Source: Pseudomonadota bacterium
GTDB lineage: Archaea; Thermoplasmatota; SW-10-69-26; JACQPN01; JAJPHT01
Reading direction: 5' to 3'
Length of the DNA: 64,000 bases
Assembly (NCBI GenBank): GCA_021325135.1
Contig: JAJPHT010000013.1
Coordinates: 1-64,000 of the forward strand
Shown here: in pieces, positions 24,761-33,072 of the stretch
Layout: the number at the start of each line of letters is the position of its first letter
How positions within the stretch are numbered: position 1 is the first letter of the stretch
Notes under the pieces: generated by a model
The model's database searches: none
Seen by the model: only the letters and a program-made list of their open reading frames with translations
Told to the model about the DNA's origin: nothing
Program-made: the position numbers and the translations under genes

Positions 24761-27496
24761 GTGACTCTCCGGGACCGCTTGTCGCTGGCCAGCCAGCCGC
24801 CTCCCTCGCGCGGAGCCGGCTCCATCCGGGATCTGCCCGCCTTCCTCGACCACGCGCCCGTCTGCGTCGCCCGCTTCGACCGCGCGCTGCGCCACGTCTA
24901 CGCCAACCGGGCGGCGGCCGCCGCGGCGGGCGCGGGCGTGGACGCGCTCCTGGGGCGCACGCCCCGCGAGGTCGGCTTCCCCGAGCCCGCCTGCTCGCGC
25001 CTGGAGGCCGCGCTGCGGCACGCGCTGGCGACCCACGGCGTCCACGACGTGGAGATCGAGGTCCCCGTCCCCGGCCGCGGGACGCGCCTCTTCAGCGTCC
25101 GCGTCGTGGGCGAGGGGGACTCCGTCGTCGCCCTCAGCCGTGATATCACAGACGAGCGGCAGGTCGCCGAGCGCGAGCGCCGCGCCCGCGTGCTCGACCA
25201 GACCAGCAAGCTCCTGGAGACGGCGCTGGACCCCGAGCGGACGCTCACCGCCATCGCGCGCCTCCTGGTCCCCGAGCTTGGCGACTACTGCGCCGTGGCA
25301 CTCCAGCTCCCCGACGGCCGCCGCGCGCGCTCCACCGAGGTGGCCGTCCTCCCCGAGCACGAGGAGATCCTGCGCCGCCTGGCCGCGATCACGCTGGAGG
25401 GCGACCGCAGCGCGTTCTCCCACCGCGCGATGGACGCGGGCCGCACGCTCGTCGTCGAGGACGTGCAGGAGGAGATCGCCCGCTGGCCTGGCAACCCGCA
25501 GGCGGTTCCGTTCCTGCGCGCGCTGGGCGTGCGCTCGCTCGCCGCCGTGCCCATCCTCGCCCGCGAGCGCGTGCTGGGCTCCATCGTGCTGGGCATGTCC
25601 GTCTCCGGCCGGCGCCACCAGCCGGCGGACGTGGCCATGGTCGAGGAGATCGCGCGCCGCGCGGGCCTCGCGCTGGACTTGGCCCGCATGCACGAGGCGC
25701 GCGCCCAGGAGGAGGCCCGCTTCAAGGCCGTGATGCGCCAGATGCCCGGCGGCGTCGTCATCCGCGGCGCGGACGGCCGGCTCATCCTCGCCAACGACTG
25801 GGCGCGCGAGAGCGGCGCGGTGGAGGCGCTCGACGCGGTCCGGCCCACGTCCCCCATCGCAGAGGACGTCATCGTGCGGCAGCCCGGCGGCGCGGAGGCC
25901 ATCCTGCGCCTGCGCGGCGCGCCCATCCACGACGAGTCGGGCGCGCTCACCGCGCACGCGCTGGTCTTCGAGGACGTCACCGAGCGGCGCCGCGCGACCG
26001 AGGCGATGCGCGAGAGCCGCGAGCGCCTCCGGGCCATCGTGGAGAACGCGCCCGCCCTCGTGCTCGTGAAGGACCGCGAGGGGCGCTACCTCGTCGCCAA
26101 CGCGCCCACCGTCGAGGCCCTGGGGCTGCCGCCCGGCGCCGACGTCGTCGGGCGCTCCGACGCGGAGTTCTTCGACGCCGCCACCGCCGAGCGCCTGCGC
26201 GCCGTCACCGAGGAGGTGATCCTGGGCGGGCGCGCGCAGCAGGGCACGATGACGCTGCCCAGCCCGCGCGGCCCGCGCACGTACCTCGCCTCGCGCTTTC
26301 CCCTCGCGGGCCCCGAGGGCACGACGCACGCCATGGGCGTCGTGGCCGTCGACGTCACGGAGCGCGAGGACCTTCTGCGCATGCTGGAGGCCGAGCGCGC
26401 GCGCCTCCAGGTCATCGTGCGCCAGGTCCCCGTGGGGCTCCTCATCGTGGGCGCCCAGAAGGAGGTGATCCTCGTGAACGACCGCTTCCACGAGATCCTG
26501 GGCGCGCCGCCCGGCGCCATCCGCGCGCTCCAGGACCTCTCGCGCCACCCGCGGCGCAACCCGCGCACGCTGGAGGTGTACCCCACGCCCGCGACCTCGC
26601 CCCTCGTGCGCGCGCTCGCGGGCGAGCACCTGCGCGCCGAGGAGATGGACGTGTGCCGCGAGGACGGTGTGTGGGTGTCCACGAGCGTCAGCGCCTCGCC
26701 CGTGCAGGACCCCTCGGGCGCCGTCATCGCGGCAGTCGTCGTGGTGGAGGACCTCACCGAGCTGAAGCGCGCGCAGCGCGACCTCGACGCCGCGCGCCGC
26801 GAGGTCGCCCACAGCGAGAAGCTCAGCGCGCTGGGCAGCCTCGTCGCGGGCGTCGCGCACGAGGTCCGCACGCCGCTGGCGTACATCACGAACAACCTCT
26901 TCCTCGTGCAGCAGCGCCTCGCCCGCGCGGTCCTTCGGGGCGAGCTGCCCGCCAGCGTGCTCGACGAGGTGAAGCCCTCCGTCGCCGCGGCCGTCGAAGG
27001 CGTCGACCGCATCGGCTACCTGGTGAAGGAGCTGCGCCGCTTCACGCGCCTGGAGGGCGCCTCGCGCTCCATCGTCCCCCTGCGCGAGGCCGTCGCCGAG
27101 GCCGCGGCGCTCTTCCGCTCCACGCACCCGGGCCAGCCCATCGCGCTGCGCCTCGCCGAGGCGGGCGCCGTCGTCGCGGACCGCGCCCAGGTGCAGCAGG
27201 TCGTCCTCAACCTCCTGGAGAACGCCGCCGAGGCCATGGGCCCGCAGGAGGGGCTGGAGCTGGAGACGCTCGCGGGCCCCTCGGGCCCCACGCTGCGCGT
27301 GCGCGACCGCGGCCCGGGCATCCCTGACGACGTGGCCGCGCGCATGTTCGACCCCTTCTTCACGACGAAGGCGGAGGGTACGGGGCTCGGCCTCGCCATC
27401 GTGCGGCGCATCGTGGAGCAGCACGGCGGCTCCATCCGGTGGGAGGGCGCGCCCGGGGGCGGCACCACGTTCGAGGTCACGCTGCCGGCGGCGTGA
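24761..27496 (+). CDS. Multi-PAS/GAF sensor histidine kinase
   Basis: A 911-residue cytoplasmic kinase with no membrane segment. Order: PAS at about 27-130, GAF about 145-315, three further PAS-like domains (about 318-415, 420-535, 545-665), then a HisKA-type dimerisation domain and HATPase. The phosphorylated histidine is His700 in AGVAHEVRTPLAY; the N box is LLENAAEAMG near 816 and the G boxes DRGPGIPDD and GTGLGLAIVRR follow. No receiver domain and no response-regulator gene lie nearby, so its partner is elsewhere. GTG start. It converges on, and overlaps by 20 bp, the membrane Ser/Thr kinase gene. Confidence 0.92.
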   Translation: MTLRDRLSLASQPPPSRGAGSIRDLPAFLDHAPVCVARFDRALRHVYANRAAAAAAGAGVDALLGRTPREVGFPEPACSRLEAALRHALATHGVHDVEIEVPVPGRGTRLFSVRVVGEGDSVVALSRDITDERQVAERERRARVLDQTSKLLETALDPERTLTAIARLLVPELGDYCAVALQLPDGRRARSTEVAVLPEHEEILRRLAAITLEGDRSAFSHRAMDAGRTLVVEDVQEEIARWPGNPQAVPFLRALGVRSLAAVPILARERVLGSIVLGMSVSGRRHQPADVAMVEEIARRAGLALDLARMHEARAQEEARFKAVMRQMPGGVVIRGADGRLILANDWARESGAVEALDAVRPTSPIAEDVIVRQPGGAEAILRLRGAPIHDESGALTAHALVFEDVTERRRATEAMRESRERLRAIVENAPALVLVKDREGRYLVANAPTVEALGLPPGADVVGRSDAEFFDAATAERLRAVTEEVILGGRAQQGTMTLPSPRGPRTYLASRFPLAGPEGTTHAMGVVAVDVTEREDLLRMLEAERARLQVIVRQVPVGLLIVGAQKEVILVNDRFHEILGAPPGAIRALQDLSRHPRRNPRTLEVYPTPATSPLVRALAGEHLRAEEMDVCREDGVWVSTSVSASPVQDPSGAVIAAVVVVEDLTELKRAQRDLDAARREVAHSEKLSALGSLVAGVAHEVRTPLAYITNNLFLVQQRLARAVLRGELPASVLDEVKPSVAAAVEGVDRIGYLVKELRRFTRLEGASRSIVPLREAVAEAAALFRSTHPGQPIALRLAEAGAVVADRAQVQQVVLNLLENAAEAMGPQEGLELETLAGPSGPTLRVRDRGPGIPDDVAARMFDPFFTTKAEGTGLGLAIVRRIVEQHGGSIRWEGAPGGGTTFEVTLPAA

Positions 27497-29288
27497 GGGC
27501 CCGCAGCGCGGCCGCCATCTCCCGCGCGTCCGCGAACCGGTGCGCGGGGTCGCGCGCCAGCGCCTTCTCCAGCGCAGGGCGCAGCGGGTCGGCCGAGGCG
27601 GGAAGCGCCAGCGCGAGGTCCCCCGTGAGCGTCCGCACCGTGAGGAACGCGGGCTCGACGGGCGCCTCGCCCAGGTGCCACGCGCCGGAGAGCATCTCGT
27701 GGAGCACGACGCCCGTGGCGTAGAGGTCCGTGCGCGCGTCCGGCGGCTGGCCGCGCAGCTGCTCGGGGCTCATGTAGCGCAGCGTGCCTCCTCCGGGCAT
27801 GAGCGTGACGTCGGAGACGTGGCGCGCGTTGCCGAAGTCCGCCAGCCGCACGGCGCCCTCGCGCGTGAGGAGGACGTTCTCCGGCTTCACGTCGCCGTGG
27901 ACGACGCCCGCGTCGTGGCACGCCGCCAGGGCCGCGAGCATCTCGTCCGCGATCCGCAGCGCCTCGCGCGGGGGGAGCCGGCCGCCGCTGCGCGCGAGGA
28001 GGCCCGCGAGGCTGCCGCCGGCCACGTGCTCCATGACGATGACGCCCTCGCCGGCGTGGACGTCCGCGTCGTACACGCGCACGACGTTCTCGTGGCGCAC
28101 GCGGGCCAGCGCGCGGGCCTCGCGCATCGCGGGCCCCTCCTCGCCCCCGGGGACGCGCTTGAGCACGACCTCGCGCTGGAGCCGCTCGTCCACGTGCACC
28201 TGCGCCCGGCCCTGCCCCCCCTCGCCCAGGGCGCGCACGAAACGATATCGCCCCAGCAGGAGGCCCTCGTCGCGGGCGGGCCGCAGGCGCGCGCCGGGCG
28301 GAAGCGCCGCGTAGGCGGCCAGGCCCCCCACCACGAGCCCCAGGAAGACGCCGATGGCGACCGCGAGGGGGTGCCCCTGGAAGACCACGATGGCGATGAC
28401 GTTCACCATGGCGAAGCAGCAGGCCAGGGCCGTGAACGCGGTCGCGCGCGCGAGCCAGCGCGGCGGGCGCTCCAGCGCGAAGAGGCCGGTCCGCTGCGCG
28501 ACGTGGACGGGGGCGAGCGCGCGCAGCGCGAGCACGAGGGCGAAGGTGGAGAAGTCGAGCTGGGCCGCGACCCGCGCCGCGGCGATGAAGGCGCCGAACG
28601 CCATGACGGCCAGGGGGAGCCAGAGGCGCCAGCGCAGCGCGAAGAAGAGGGAGGCCGCGAGGGCCAGCGCCACGGTGGCGAGGTCCGTGGCGCCCAGGGA
28701 GCCGCCCCGCGCGAGCCCCACCAGCTGGCCGCCCGAGGCGTTGAACACCGAGACCGCGGCGGAGACGACGACGAGGACCGCGCCGTTGCGCTCCCTCGGG
28801 GCGAGCTTGCGGGCGCGCCATGCGACGACCACGATGCTGGCCGTCACGAGGGTGGTCACAAGCTGGCTCATGACCTGGTAGGCCAGCGTGGGCTGCCCCT
28901 CGACGAGGTACCACGAGCGGTGGAGGAGCCAGCCCGCGTCCAGGAGGACCTGCGCGGCGACGAGGGCGATCCAGAGGGCGCCGCCCAGGCTGCGGGCGCG
29001 CATGGGCGCGGGGAAGAGGGCGACGAAGGCCAGGAAGAGCGTGAACGCTGCGAGGTTGAGGTCGAAGAACGTCAGCGACCACGCGGCGCCCTCGGGGGTG
29101 CCCGCGCCGACGACGTCCACGAGCCCGCCCGCGGCGGTGCGCACGCCCAGGAGCCCCAGGAAGACGGCCATGAGCCACGCGGCCGCGTTGCGCGGGCGGC
29201 CCGCGGCGAAGGACCACGCCGCCATGAGGAAGATCGGCACGACGGCGAGGTTCAGGAACGCGCGCAGCGCGGCGGGCTCGGTCGCCAT
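27477..29288 (-). CDS. Membrane Ser/Thr protein kinase
   Basis: A 603-residue Hanks-type kinase with the unusual order membrane domain first. Residues 1-330 contain roughly ten helices, likely a ligand or membrane sensor. The kinase domain is at about 343-600: Gly-loop GEGGQGRAQ, ATP lysine in VVLKR, HGDVKPEN near 462-469 (catalytic Asp), DFGNARH, and SPEQ for the APE motif. Asp replaces the usual Arg before the catalytic Asp (HGD rather than HRD). It is followed on the same strand order by an FHA-HTH protein encoded 6 bp upstream, a probable phospho-target reader. Confidence 0.92.
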   Translation of the reverse strand: MATEPAALRAFLNLAVVPIFLMAAWSFAAGRPRNAAAWLMAVFLGLLGVRTAAGGLVDVVGAGTPEGAAWSLTFFDLNLAAFTLFLAFVALFPAPMRARSLGGALWIALVAAQVLLDAGWLLHRSWYLVEGQPTLAYQVMSQLVTTLVTASIVVVAWRARKLAPRERNGAVLVVVSAAVSVFNASGGQLVGLARGGSLGATDLATVALALAASLFFALRWRLWLPLAVMAFGAFIAAARVAAQLDFSTFALVLALRALAPVHVAQRTGLFALERPPRWLARATAFTALACCFAMVNVIAIVVFQGHPLAVAIGVFLGLVVGGLAAYAALPPGARLRPARDEGLLLGRYRFVRALGEGGQGRAQVHVDERLQREVVLKRVPGGEEGPAMREARALARVRHENVVRVYDADVHAGEGVIVMEHVAGGSLAGLLARSGGRLPPREALRIADEMLAALAACHDAGVVHGDVKPENVLLTREGAVRLADFGNARHVSDVTLMPGGGTLRYMSPEQLRGQPPDARTDLYATGVVLHEMLSGAWHLGEAPVEPAFLTVRTLTGDLALALPASADPLRPALEKALARDPAHRFADAREMAAALRALTPPAA

Positions 29289-29294
29289 GGGGCC

Positions 29295-29993
29295 TCACGC
29301 GGGCTTCCGGAAGAGCACGAGCGTCCGGCCGATGCCCACCAGCGCGCCGTTGTCCACGCGCGCGACGCCGCCGCGCTCCATGCGCTTCCAGTCCAGGAAC
29401 GTGCCGTTGCTGCTGTAGAGGTCCGCCAGCTCGAAGCCACCCCCTGGCGCGCGGCGCACCTCGGCGTGGCGCGCGCTGGCGTAGGGGTCGTAGTCGAGGC
29501 ACACCGCCGCCGCGGGGTCGCGCCCCAGCGCCCACGGGCCGCTCCCCGAGAGCAGGCTCGTGCTGCCCACGCGCATGCCATGGACGATGGTGAGCCGCGG
29601 CTGGTCGCGCTCCCGGGGCCCCGGCGCCGCGCCGCGGGCGTCCGCCGTCGTGGGGGCGCGCGCGTTCACCGTCTCCTCCAGGTCGCGGGAGAGGTCGCCC
29701 AGCCGGCCGAACATCTCGTAGACGGTGAAGAGGCGCTGAGGTGCCACGACGTAGCTCGTCACGGCGGCATGCTCGCTGCGCCCGCGCACGGCCTCCACGA
29801 GGCCAAGCTCCACCAGCTGGGCCACGTGCTCCTGGGCCGTCTGGCGCGCGACGCCAAGCTCGCTGGCGATCTCCTCCAGGTGGTGCGGCTGCGTGAGGTA
29901 TTGGAAGAGGCGCAGGCGCTTGGGGTTCGCCATGGCCTTGAGGTAGGCGGCGAGCGACTCGAACGGCGTGTCCTGGGGCGCCGCGGCGGCCAC
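29295..29993 (-). CDS. ArsR-type HTH fused to FHA domain
   Basis: A 232-residue DNA-binding protein. Residues 15-95 are a winged helix (ANPKRLRLFQYL, ELGVARQTAQEHVAQLVEL). After a linker with a helical segment, residues 134-228 form a forkhead-associated domain: GRDP, SARHAEV and SSNGTFLD are the phosphothreonine-binding residues. It is encoded 6 bp upstream of the Ser/Thr kinase in one operon, so it plausibly reads kinase-dependent phosphothreonines and changes transcription. GTG at 29993 chosen; a longer frame upstream has weak coding character. Confidence 0.88.
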   Translation of the reverse strand: MAAAAPQDTPFESLAAYLKAMANPKRLRLFQYLTQPHHLEEIASELGVARQTAQEHVAQLVELGLVEAVRGRSEHAAVTSYVVAPQRLFTVYEMFGRLGDLSRDLEETVNARAPTTADARGAAPGPRERDQPRLTIVHGMRVGSTSLLSGSGPWALGRDPAAAVCLDYDPYASARHAEVRRAPGGGFELADLYSSNGTFLDWKRMERGGVARVDNGALVGIGRTLVLFRKPA

Positions 29994-30108
29994 GGGGCGG
30001 GAAGCGCGGGACTCATCAAGAACGTCACGACCCCCGCGCAGGGACTTCCCTGCGTCCGCAGGCTCGGCCCGTGATCGCCTCAAAGGGGCGAGCGTCCACC
30101 AGACCCCC

Positions 30109-30201
30109 ATGGACTCCACGTTCTGGTGCTTCCTCGCCGTCGCCGCCCTCCTGGCCCTCGCGCTCGTGGAGCGCCTCACGTCGGAGTGGGCGGCGGAGTA
30201 G
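30109..30201 (+). CDS. 30-residue single-helix membrane micro-protein
   Basis: ATG-started frame: MDSTFWCFLAVAALLALALV then a charged tail of ten residues. One membrane helix with a Cys near its start. It lies between the divergent FHA-HTH gene and the convergent purB. Third positions are G/C-rich. Small size leaves doubt. Confidence 0.45.
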   Translation: MDSTFWCFLAVAALLALALVERLTSEWAAE

Positions 30202-30206
30202 GCGCC

Positions 30207-31538
30207 TCAGCGCCCCACGATCTTCAGCGCCCGGTCCACGGTCGCCGCGCTCATGCCCGTGTAGTTCGCGGGGTTCAGCGCGTCGCGCACCTCGGCCGCG
30301 CTCATGCGGCTCGCGATGTCGGCGTGCGCGAGGAGCGACTCCTCGAACTCCTTGCCCGTCATGCTGGCCTGGCGCACGGCCTCGTGGGCCTCCTGCCGGC
30401 CGACGCCCTTCTCGACGAGCTTGAGCATCACGGACTCGGCCATGATGTGCGGGTTGCGCGAGAGGTTCTTGCGCATCTGCTCGGGGTAGACCTCGAGCTT
30501 GGCGAAGACGTCCACCGTGTCCACGAGGATCTCGTGCAGGAGGACGAAGGAGTGGGGAAGGAGGAAGCGCTCCGCGCTGCTGTTGGCCAGGTCGCGCTCG
30601 TGCCACTGGATGCTGTTCTCGTAGGCGGGGTAGAGGTTGCTGCGCACGACGCGGGCGAGGCCGGAGACCTTCTCGGACTTCACCGGGTTGCGCTTCTGCG
30701 CCATGGTGCTGCTGCCCACCTGCTTCTTGCGGTCGAAGCCCTCGGCGACCTCGCTGATCTCGGTGCGCTGGAGGTTGCGGACCTCGGTGGCGAACTTCTC
30801 CAGGGACGTCGCGACGTTGGCCATCCAGGCGAACAGCTCGTTGTAGCGGTCGCGCTGGACGATCTGCGTGGGGCCCTCCTCCATGCCGATGCCCAGGTCG
30901 CGGGCGACGAACTCGGCGATCTCGAACGCCTTGGGGCCCAGCCCCGCGCTGCTGCCCACGGCGCCGGCCATCTTGCCCACGACGACGCGGGCGCGCATCT
31001 CGTGGAGGCGCTCCAGGTGGCGGTGCGTCTCCAGCAGGAAGACGCTCATCTTGAGCCCGAAGGTCATGGGCACGGCGGCCTGGCCGTGGGTGCGGCCCAT
31101 CATGACGGTGGCGCGGTGGTCGCGCGCCAGCTTGGCCAGCGCGTCCTCCAGGTCCTCCAGCTCCTCCTCGATGAGCTTCAGGCCGTCGCGGAACATGAGC
31201 GCGTTCGCGCTGTCGATGATGTCGTAGGACGTGGCGCCCAGGTGGACGTAGTTGCCCGCCCCCTTCTCGCAGACCTCGGTCAAGGCCTTCACGACGGCCA
31301 TGAGGTCGTGGCGGATCTCGGCCTCGATCTGGTGGACGCGCTCGGGGGTGACCTTGCCGGAGGTGGCCTTCCGGCTGATCTCCGTCGCGGCGTCGGCGGG
31401 GATGTTCCCCACGTAGGCGTGGGCCCGGGCGAGGGAGGCCTCCACGGCCAGGAGCCGCGCGAGCTTGCCCTCCTCGCTGAAGATGGCCTTCATCTCGGGA
31501 CGGCCGTAGCGGAAGTCGAGGGGGCAGGAGAGGACCAT
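30207..31538 (-). CDS. purB: Adenylosuccinate lyase
   Basis: Cuts SAICAR and adenylosuccinate, releasing fumarate in purine synthesis. 443 residues, the usual length. The fumarase/ASL signature SSTMAQKRNP lies near 275-284, with the catalytic GRTHGQAAVP segment near 147-156 and GATSYDIIDS near 101-110. Starts MVLSCPLDFRYG, the family N-terminus. Cytoplasmic tetramer. Stands alone in the window. Confidence 0.97.
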   Translation of the reverse strand: MVLSCPLDFRYGRPEMKAIFSEEGKLARLLAVEASLARAHAYVGNIPADAATEISRKATSGKVTPERVHQIEAEIRHDLMAVVKALTEVCEKGAGNYVHLGATSYDIIDSANALMFRDGLKLIEEELEDLEDALAKLARDHRATVMMGRTHGQAAVPMTFGLKMSVFLLETHRHLERLHEMRARVVVGKMAGAVGSSAGLGPKAFEIAEFVARDLGIGMEEGPTQIVQRDRYNELFAWMANVATSLEKFATEVRNLQRTEISEVAEGFDRKKQVGSSTMAQKRNPVKSEKVSGLARVVRSNLYPAYENSIQWHERDLANSSAERFLLPHSFVLLHEILVDTVDVFAKLEVYPEQMRKNLSRNPHIMAESVMLKLVEKGVGRQEAHEAVRQASMTGKEFEESLLAHADIASRMSAAEVRDALNPANYTGMSAATVDRALKIVGR

Positions 31539-31626
31539 TGGGGTACCCCGGGGGGATGATTCGGGCAGGGGGAGGGGGGTCTTGAAGGTAGTCCCGGGCT
31601 TCCCGGAGGCCTGGAACGGCCCGTGG

Positions 31627-31633
31627 TTTTAAG
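31627..31633 (+). promoter_or_regulatory. TATA-like box of the gene at 31662
   Basis: TTTTAAG lies about 32 bp before the GTG at 31662 and in the divergent region with purB, the spacing expected of a leaderless archaeal transcript. Confidence 0.5.
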
Positions 31634-31661
31634 CACCCCTGACGCCAAGGCACAATCTCCG

Positions 31662-31904
31662 GTGGCGACGATGGTGAAGGAAGCGAAGCCTGCGCTGGAC
31701 CCCGCGGTCCAGGCGGCGGTCAAGGACCTGTTCCTGGCGAGCGACGTCTTCCGCCAGGCCTATTCCGACTATCTCCGCGGCCGGGGCCCCGACGCCCCGT
31801 TCCGCCTCCACGCCCTCGAGGAGGCCCAGCAGCGCCTCGACGAGGCCCGGGTCAAGGCCGCCGAGGCCGAGCTGACCTCCCGCGCCGTGCGGCGCGAGCC
31901 CTGA
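31662..31904 (+). CDS. Small helical cytoplasmic protein
   Basis: An 80-residue charged helical protein with a RLHALEEAQQRLDEARVKAA heptad-like stretch. No known motif. GTG at 31662 chosen because a TATA-like box lies about 32 bp upstream; ATG 31671 is an alternative. Confidence 0.6.
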   Translation: MATMVKEAKPALDPAVQAAVKDLFLASDVFRQAYSDYLRGRGPDAPFRLHALEEAQQRLDEARVKAAEAELTSRAVRREP

Positions 31905-31976
31905 GGCTCCGGCCCAGGGCCGAAGGCCCACAAGCGCAGCGCACTTGCCACGGACCCGGCTCCCCAGCGGCGTCCC

Positions 31977-32159
31977 ATGCCTGCGACCCTTCTCGCGACA
32001 GCCTGCCGCCGCTGCCAAGCCCCCCTTGACCTGGCCCGCCGGGCGGCCCTCGTGCCGAGCCCGCGCGCGGGCCTCCTCCTGGACGTGGCCTGCGAGACGT
32101 GCGGGCACCGCGCGCTTTATCCGGCCCCTGGGCCGCTGGGCCATCACGCGCGGGGTTAA
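31977..32159 (+). CDS. 60-residue double-CxxC zinc-ribbon protein
   Basis: Two cysteine pairs, ACRRCQAPL and ACETCGHRA, 29 residues apart, form a zinc ribbon in an otherwise basic, Pro-rich small protein. Such proteins often bind nucleic acid or RNA polymerase in archaea. ATG start; its 3' end overlaps the archaellin promoter region. Confidence 0.6.
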   Translation: MPATLLATACRRCQAPLDLARRAALVPSPRAGLLLDVACETCGHRALYPAPGPLGHHARG

Positions 32160-32162
32160 ATA
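32156..32162 (+). promoter_or_regulatory. Archaellin TATA box
   Basis: TTAAATA lies about 34 bp before the archaellin ATG, with a GC-rich BRE-like run ahead of it. It overlaps the last codons of the upstream zinc-ribbon gene. Confidence 0.55.
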
Positions 32163-32192
32163 GCGCCTGCAAGAGGGGACAACTCGATAGCC

Positions 32193-32771
32193 ATGAGCGC
32201 CCGCTTGCACGCTGTCCGCCTCCGTCGCTCCGACGCGGCCGAGGTTGGTGTGGGGACGCTGATCATCTTCATCGCCATGGTGCTCGTCGCCGCCGTCGCG
32301 GCCGCCGTCATCATCGGCACGTCCGGGAGCCTGGAGCAGCGCGCCCAGCAGACGGGCAAGGAGGCCACCGCGGAGGTGTCCTCCAACGTGAAGGTCGTCG
32401 GCATCTACGGCCTGCGCAACGACACCTCCACGGACATCTACACGGTCCGCATGGAGCTGAGCCTCTCGGCGGGCAGCAAGGACGTCGACCTCAACACCAT
32501 GATCATCCGCTACTCGGACGGCAACAACGTCCGCGTGTACGGCTTCAACGCCACGCCCGGCTTCACCCTCAGCTGGGTCCGCGGCGTCGGCACGAACAAC
32601 GTCATGAAGCAGGGCGACCTGGTCGACCTCGACTTCACCACCGTGAGCACCACGCTGGCGCCGCGCACGACCGTGCAGGTCACCCTCCTGCCCGAGATCG
32701 GGGCGCCCATCGACATCGTGCTCAAGACGCCGCCCACCTACGGCACGGACACCAACGTGCTGATCCAATAG
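32193..32771 (+). CDS. Archaellin (archaeal flagellin)-like protein
   Basis: A 192-residue class III signal-peptide protein. The leader is MSARLHAVRLRRSDA and the conserved core is VGVGTLIIFIAMVLVAAVAA, continuing into AAVIIGTSGSLEQRAQ as in archaellins. TGKEATAEVSSNVKVVGIYG matches the following family block. The C-terminal beta domain has N-x-S/T sites (NDTS, NATP). A pre-archaellin peptidase would cut before the hydrophobic helix. No fla/arl motor genes lie nearby, so it may be a lone archaellin or a pilus subunit. Preceded by a TATA box. Confidence 0.88.
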   Translation: MSARLHAVRLRRSDAAEVGVGTLIIFIAMVLVAAVAAAVIIGTSGSLEQRAQQTGKEATAEVSSNVKVVGIYGLRNDTSTDIYTVRMELSLSAGSKDVDLNTMIIRYSDGNNVRVYGFNATPGFTLSWVRGVGTNNVMKQGDLVDLDFTTVSTTLAPRTTVQVTLLPEIGAPIDIVLKTPPTYGTDTNVLIQ

Positions 32772-32830
32772 GCGTGGGCGCCCCCGGCCCGGAGGGCCGT
32801 CCTCGCCTGAGTGGTGTTGCTCCTTCTCCT

Positions 32831-32938
32831 CACGTCTTAGCGCGACAACGCCACGGCGCCACGACGCGACGGACGAGGGAACCCTTGTTTCCCCAATCGT
32901 CGCGTCGTGGCGCCGTGGCGGCGTCGCGTCAAGACATG
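32831..32938. repeat. About 41-bp inverted repeat element
   Basis: Arms 32841-32871 and 32898-32928 pair at 29 of 31 positions (core GGCGCCACGACGCGACG), and the pairing extends outward to about 32831 and 32938 with three mismatches. A 26-nt AT-richer loop lies between. It fills most of the 301-bp gap between the archaellin and fixC genes; no gene is visible in that gap. It resembles a MITE or a strong bidirectional terminator hairpin. Confidence 0.8.
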
Positions 32939-33036
32939 ACAGAAAAGGAAAGCACCGTGGCGTGGAGAAGGGAAAGGGCCCATCCCACTGGAGCCCGGAC
33001 AGAACGGCCAGACGCCCTGTCCAATGGGTCGGTGGG

Positions 33037-33043
33037 TTTTAAG
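33037..33043 (+). promoter_or_regulatory. fixC TATA-like box
   Basis: TTTTAAG is about 33 bp before the fixC ATG, just after the large inverted repeat. Confidence 0.5.
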
Positions 33044-33072
33044 GGGGGGACCCGCCATCGCCCCTCGATTCC

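Noticed and set aside
24137..27424. A 1095-codon minus-strand frame under the histidine kinase
   Set aside because: Shadow frame of GC-rich coding DNA; it lacks any domain, while the plus-strand kinase has every catalytic box.
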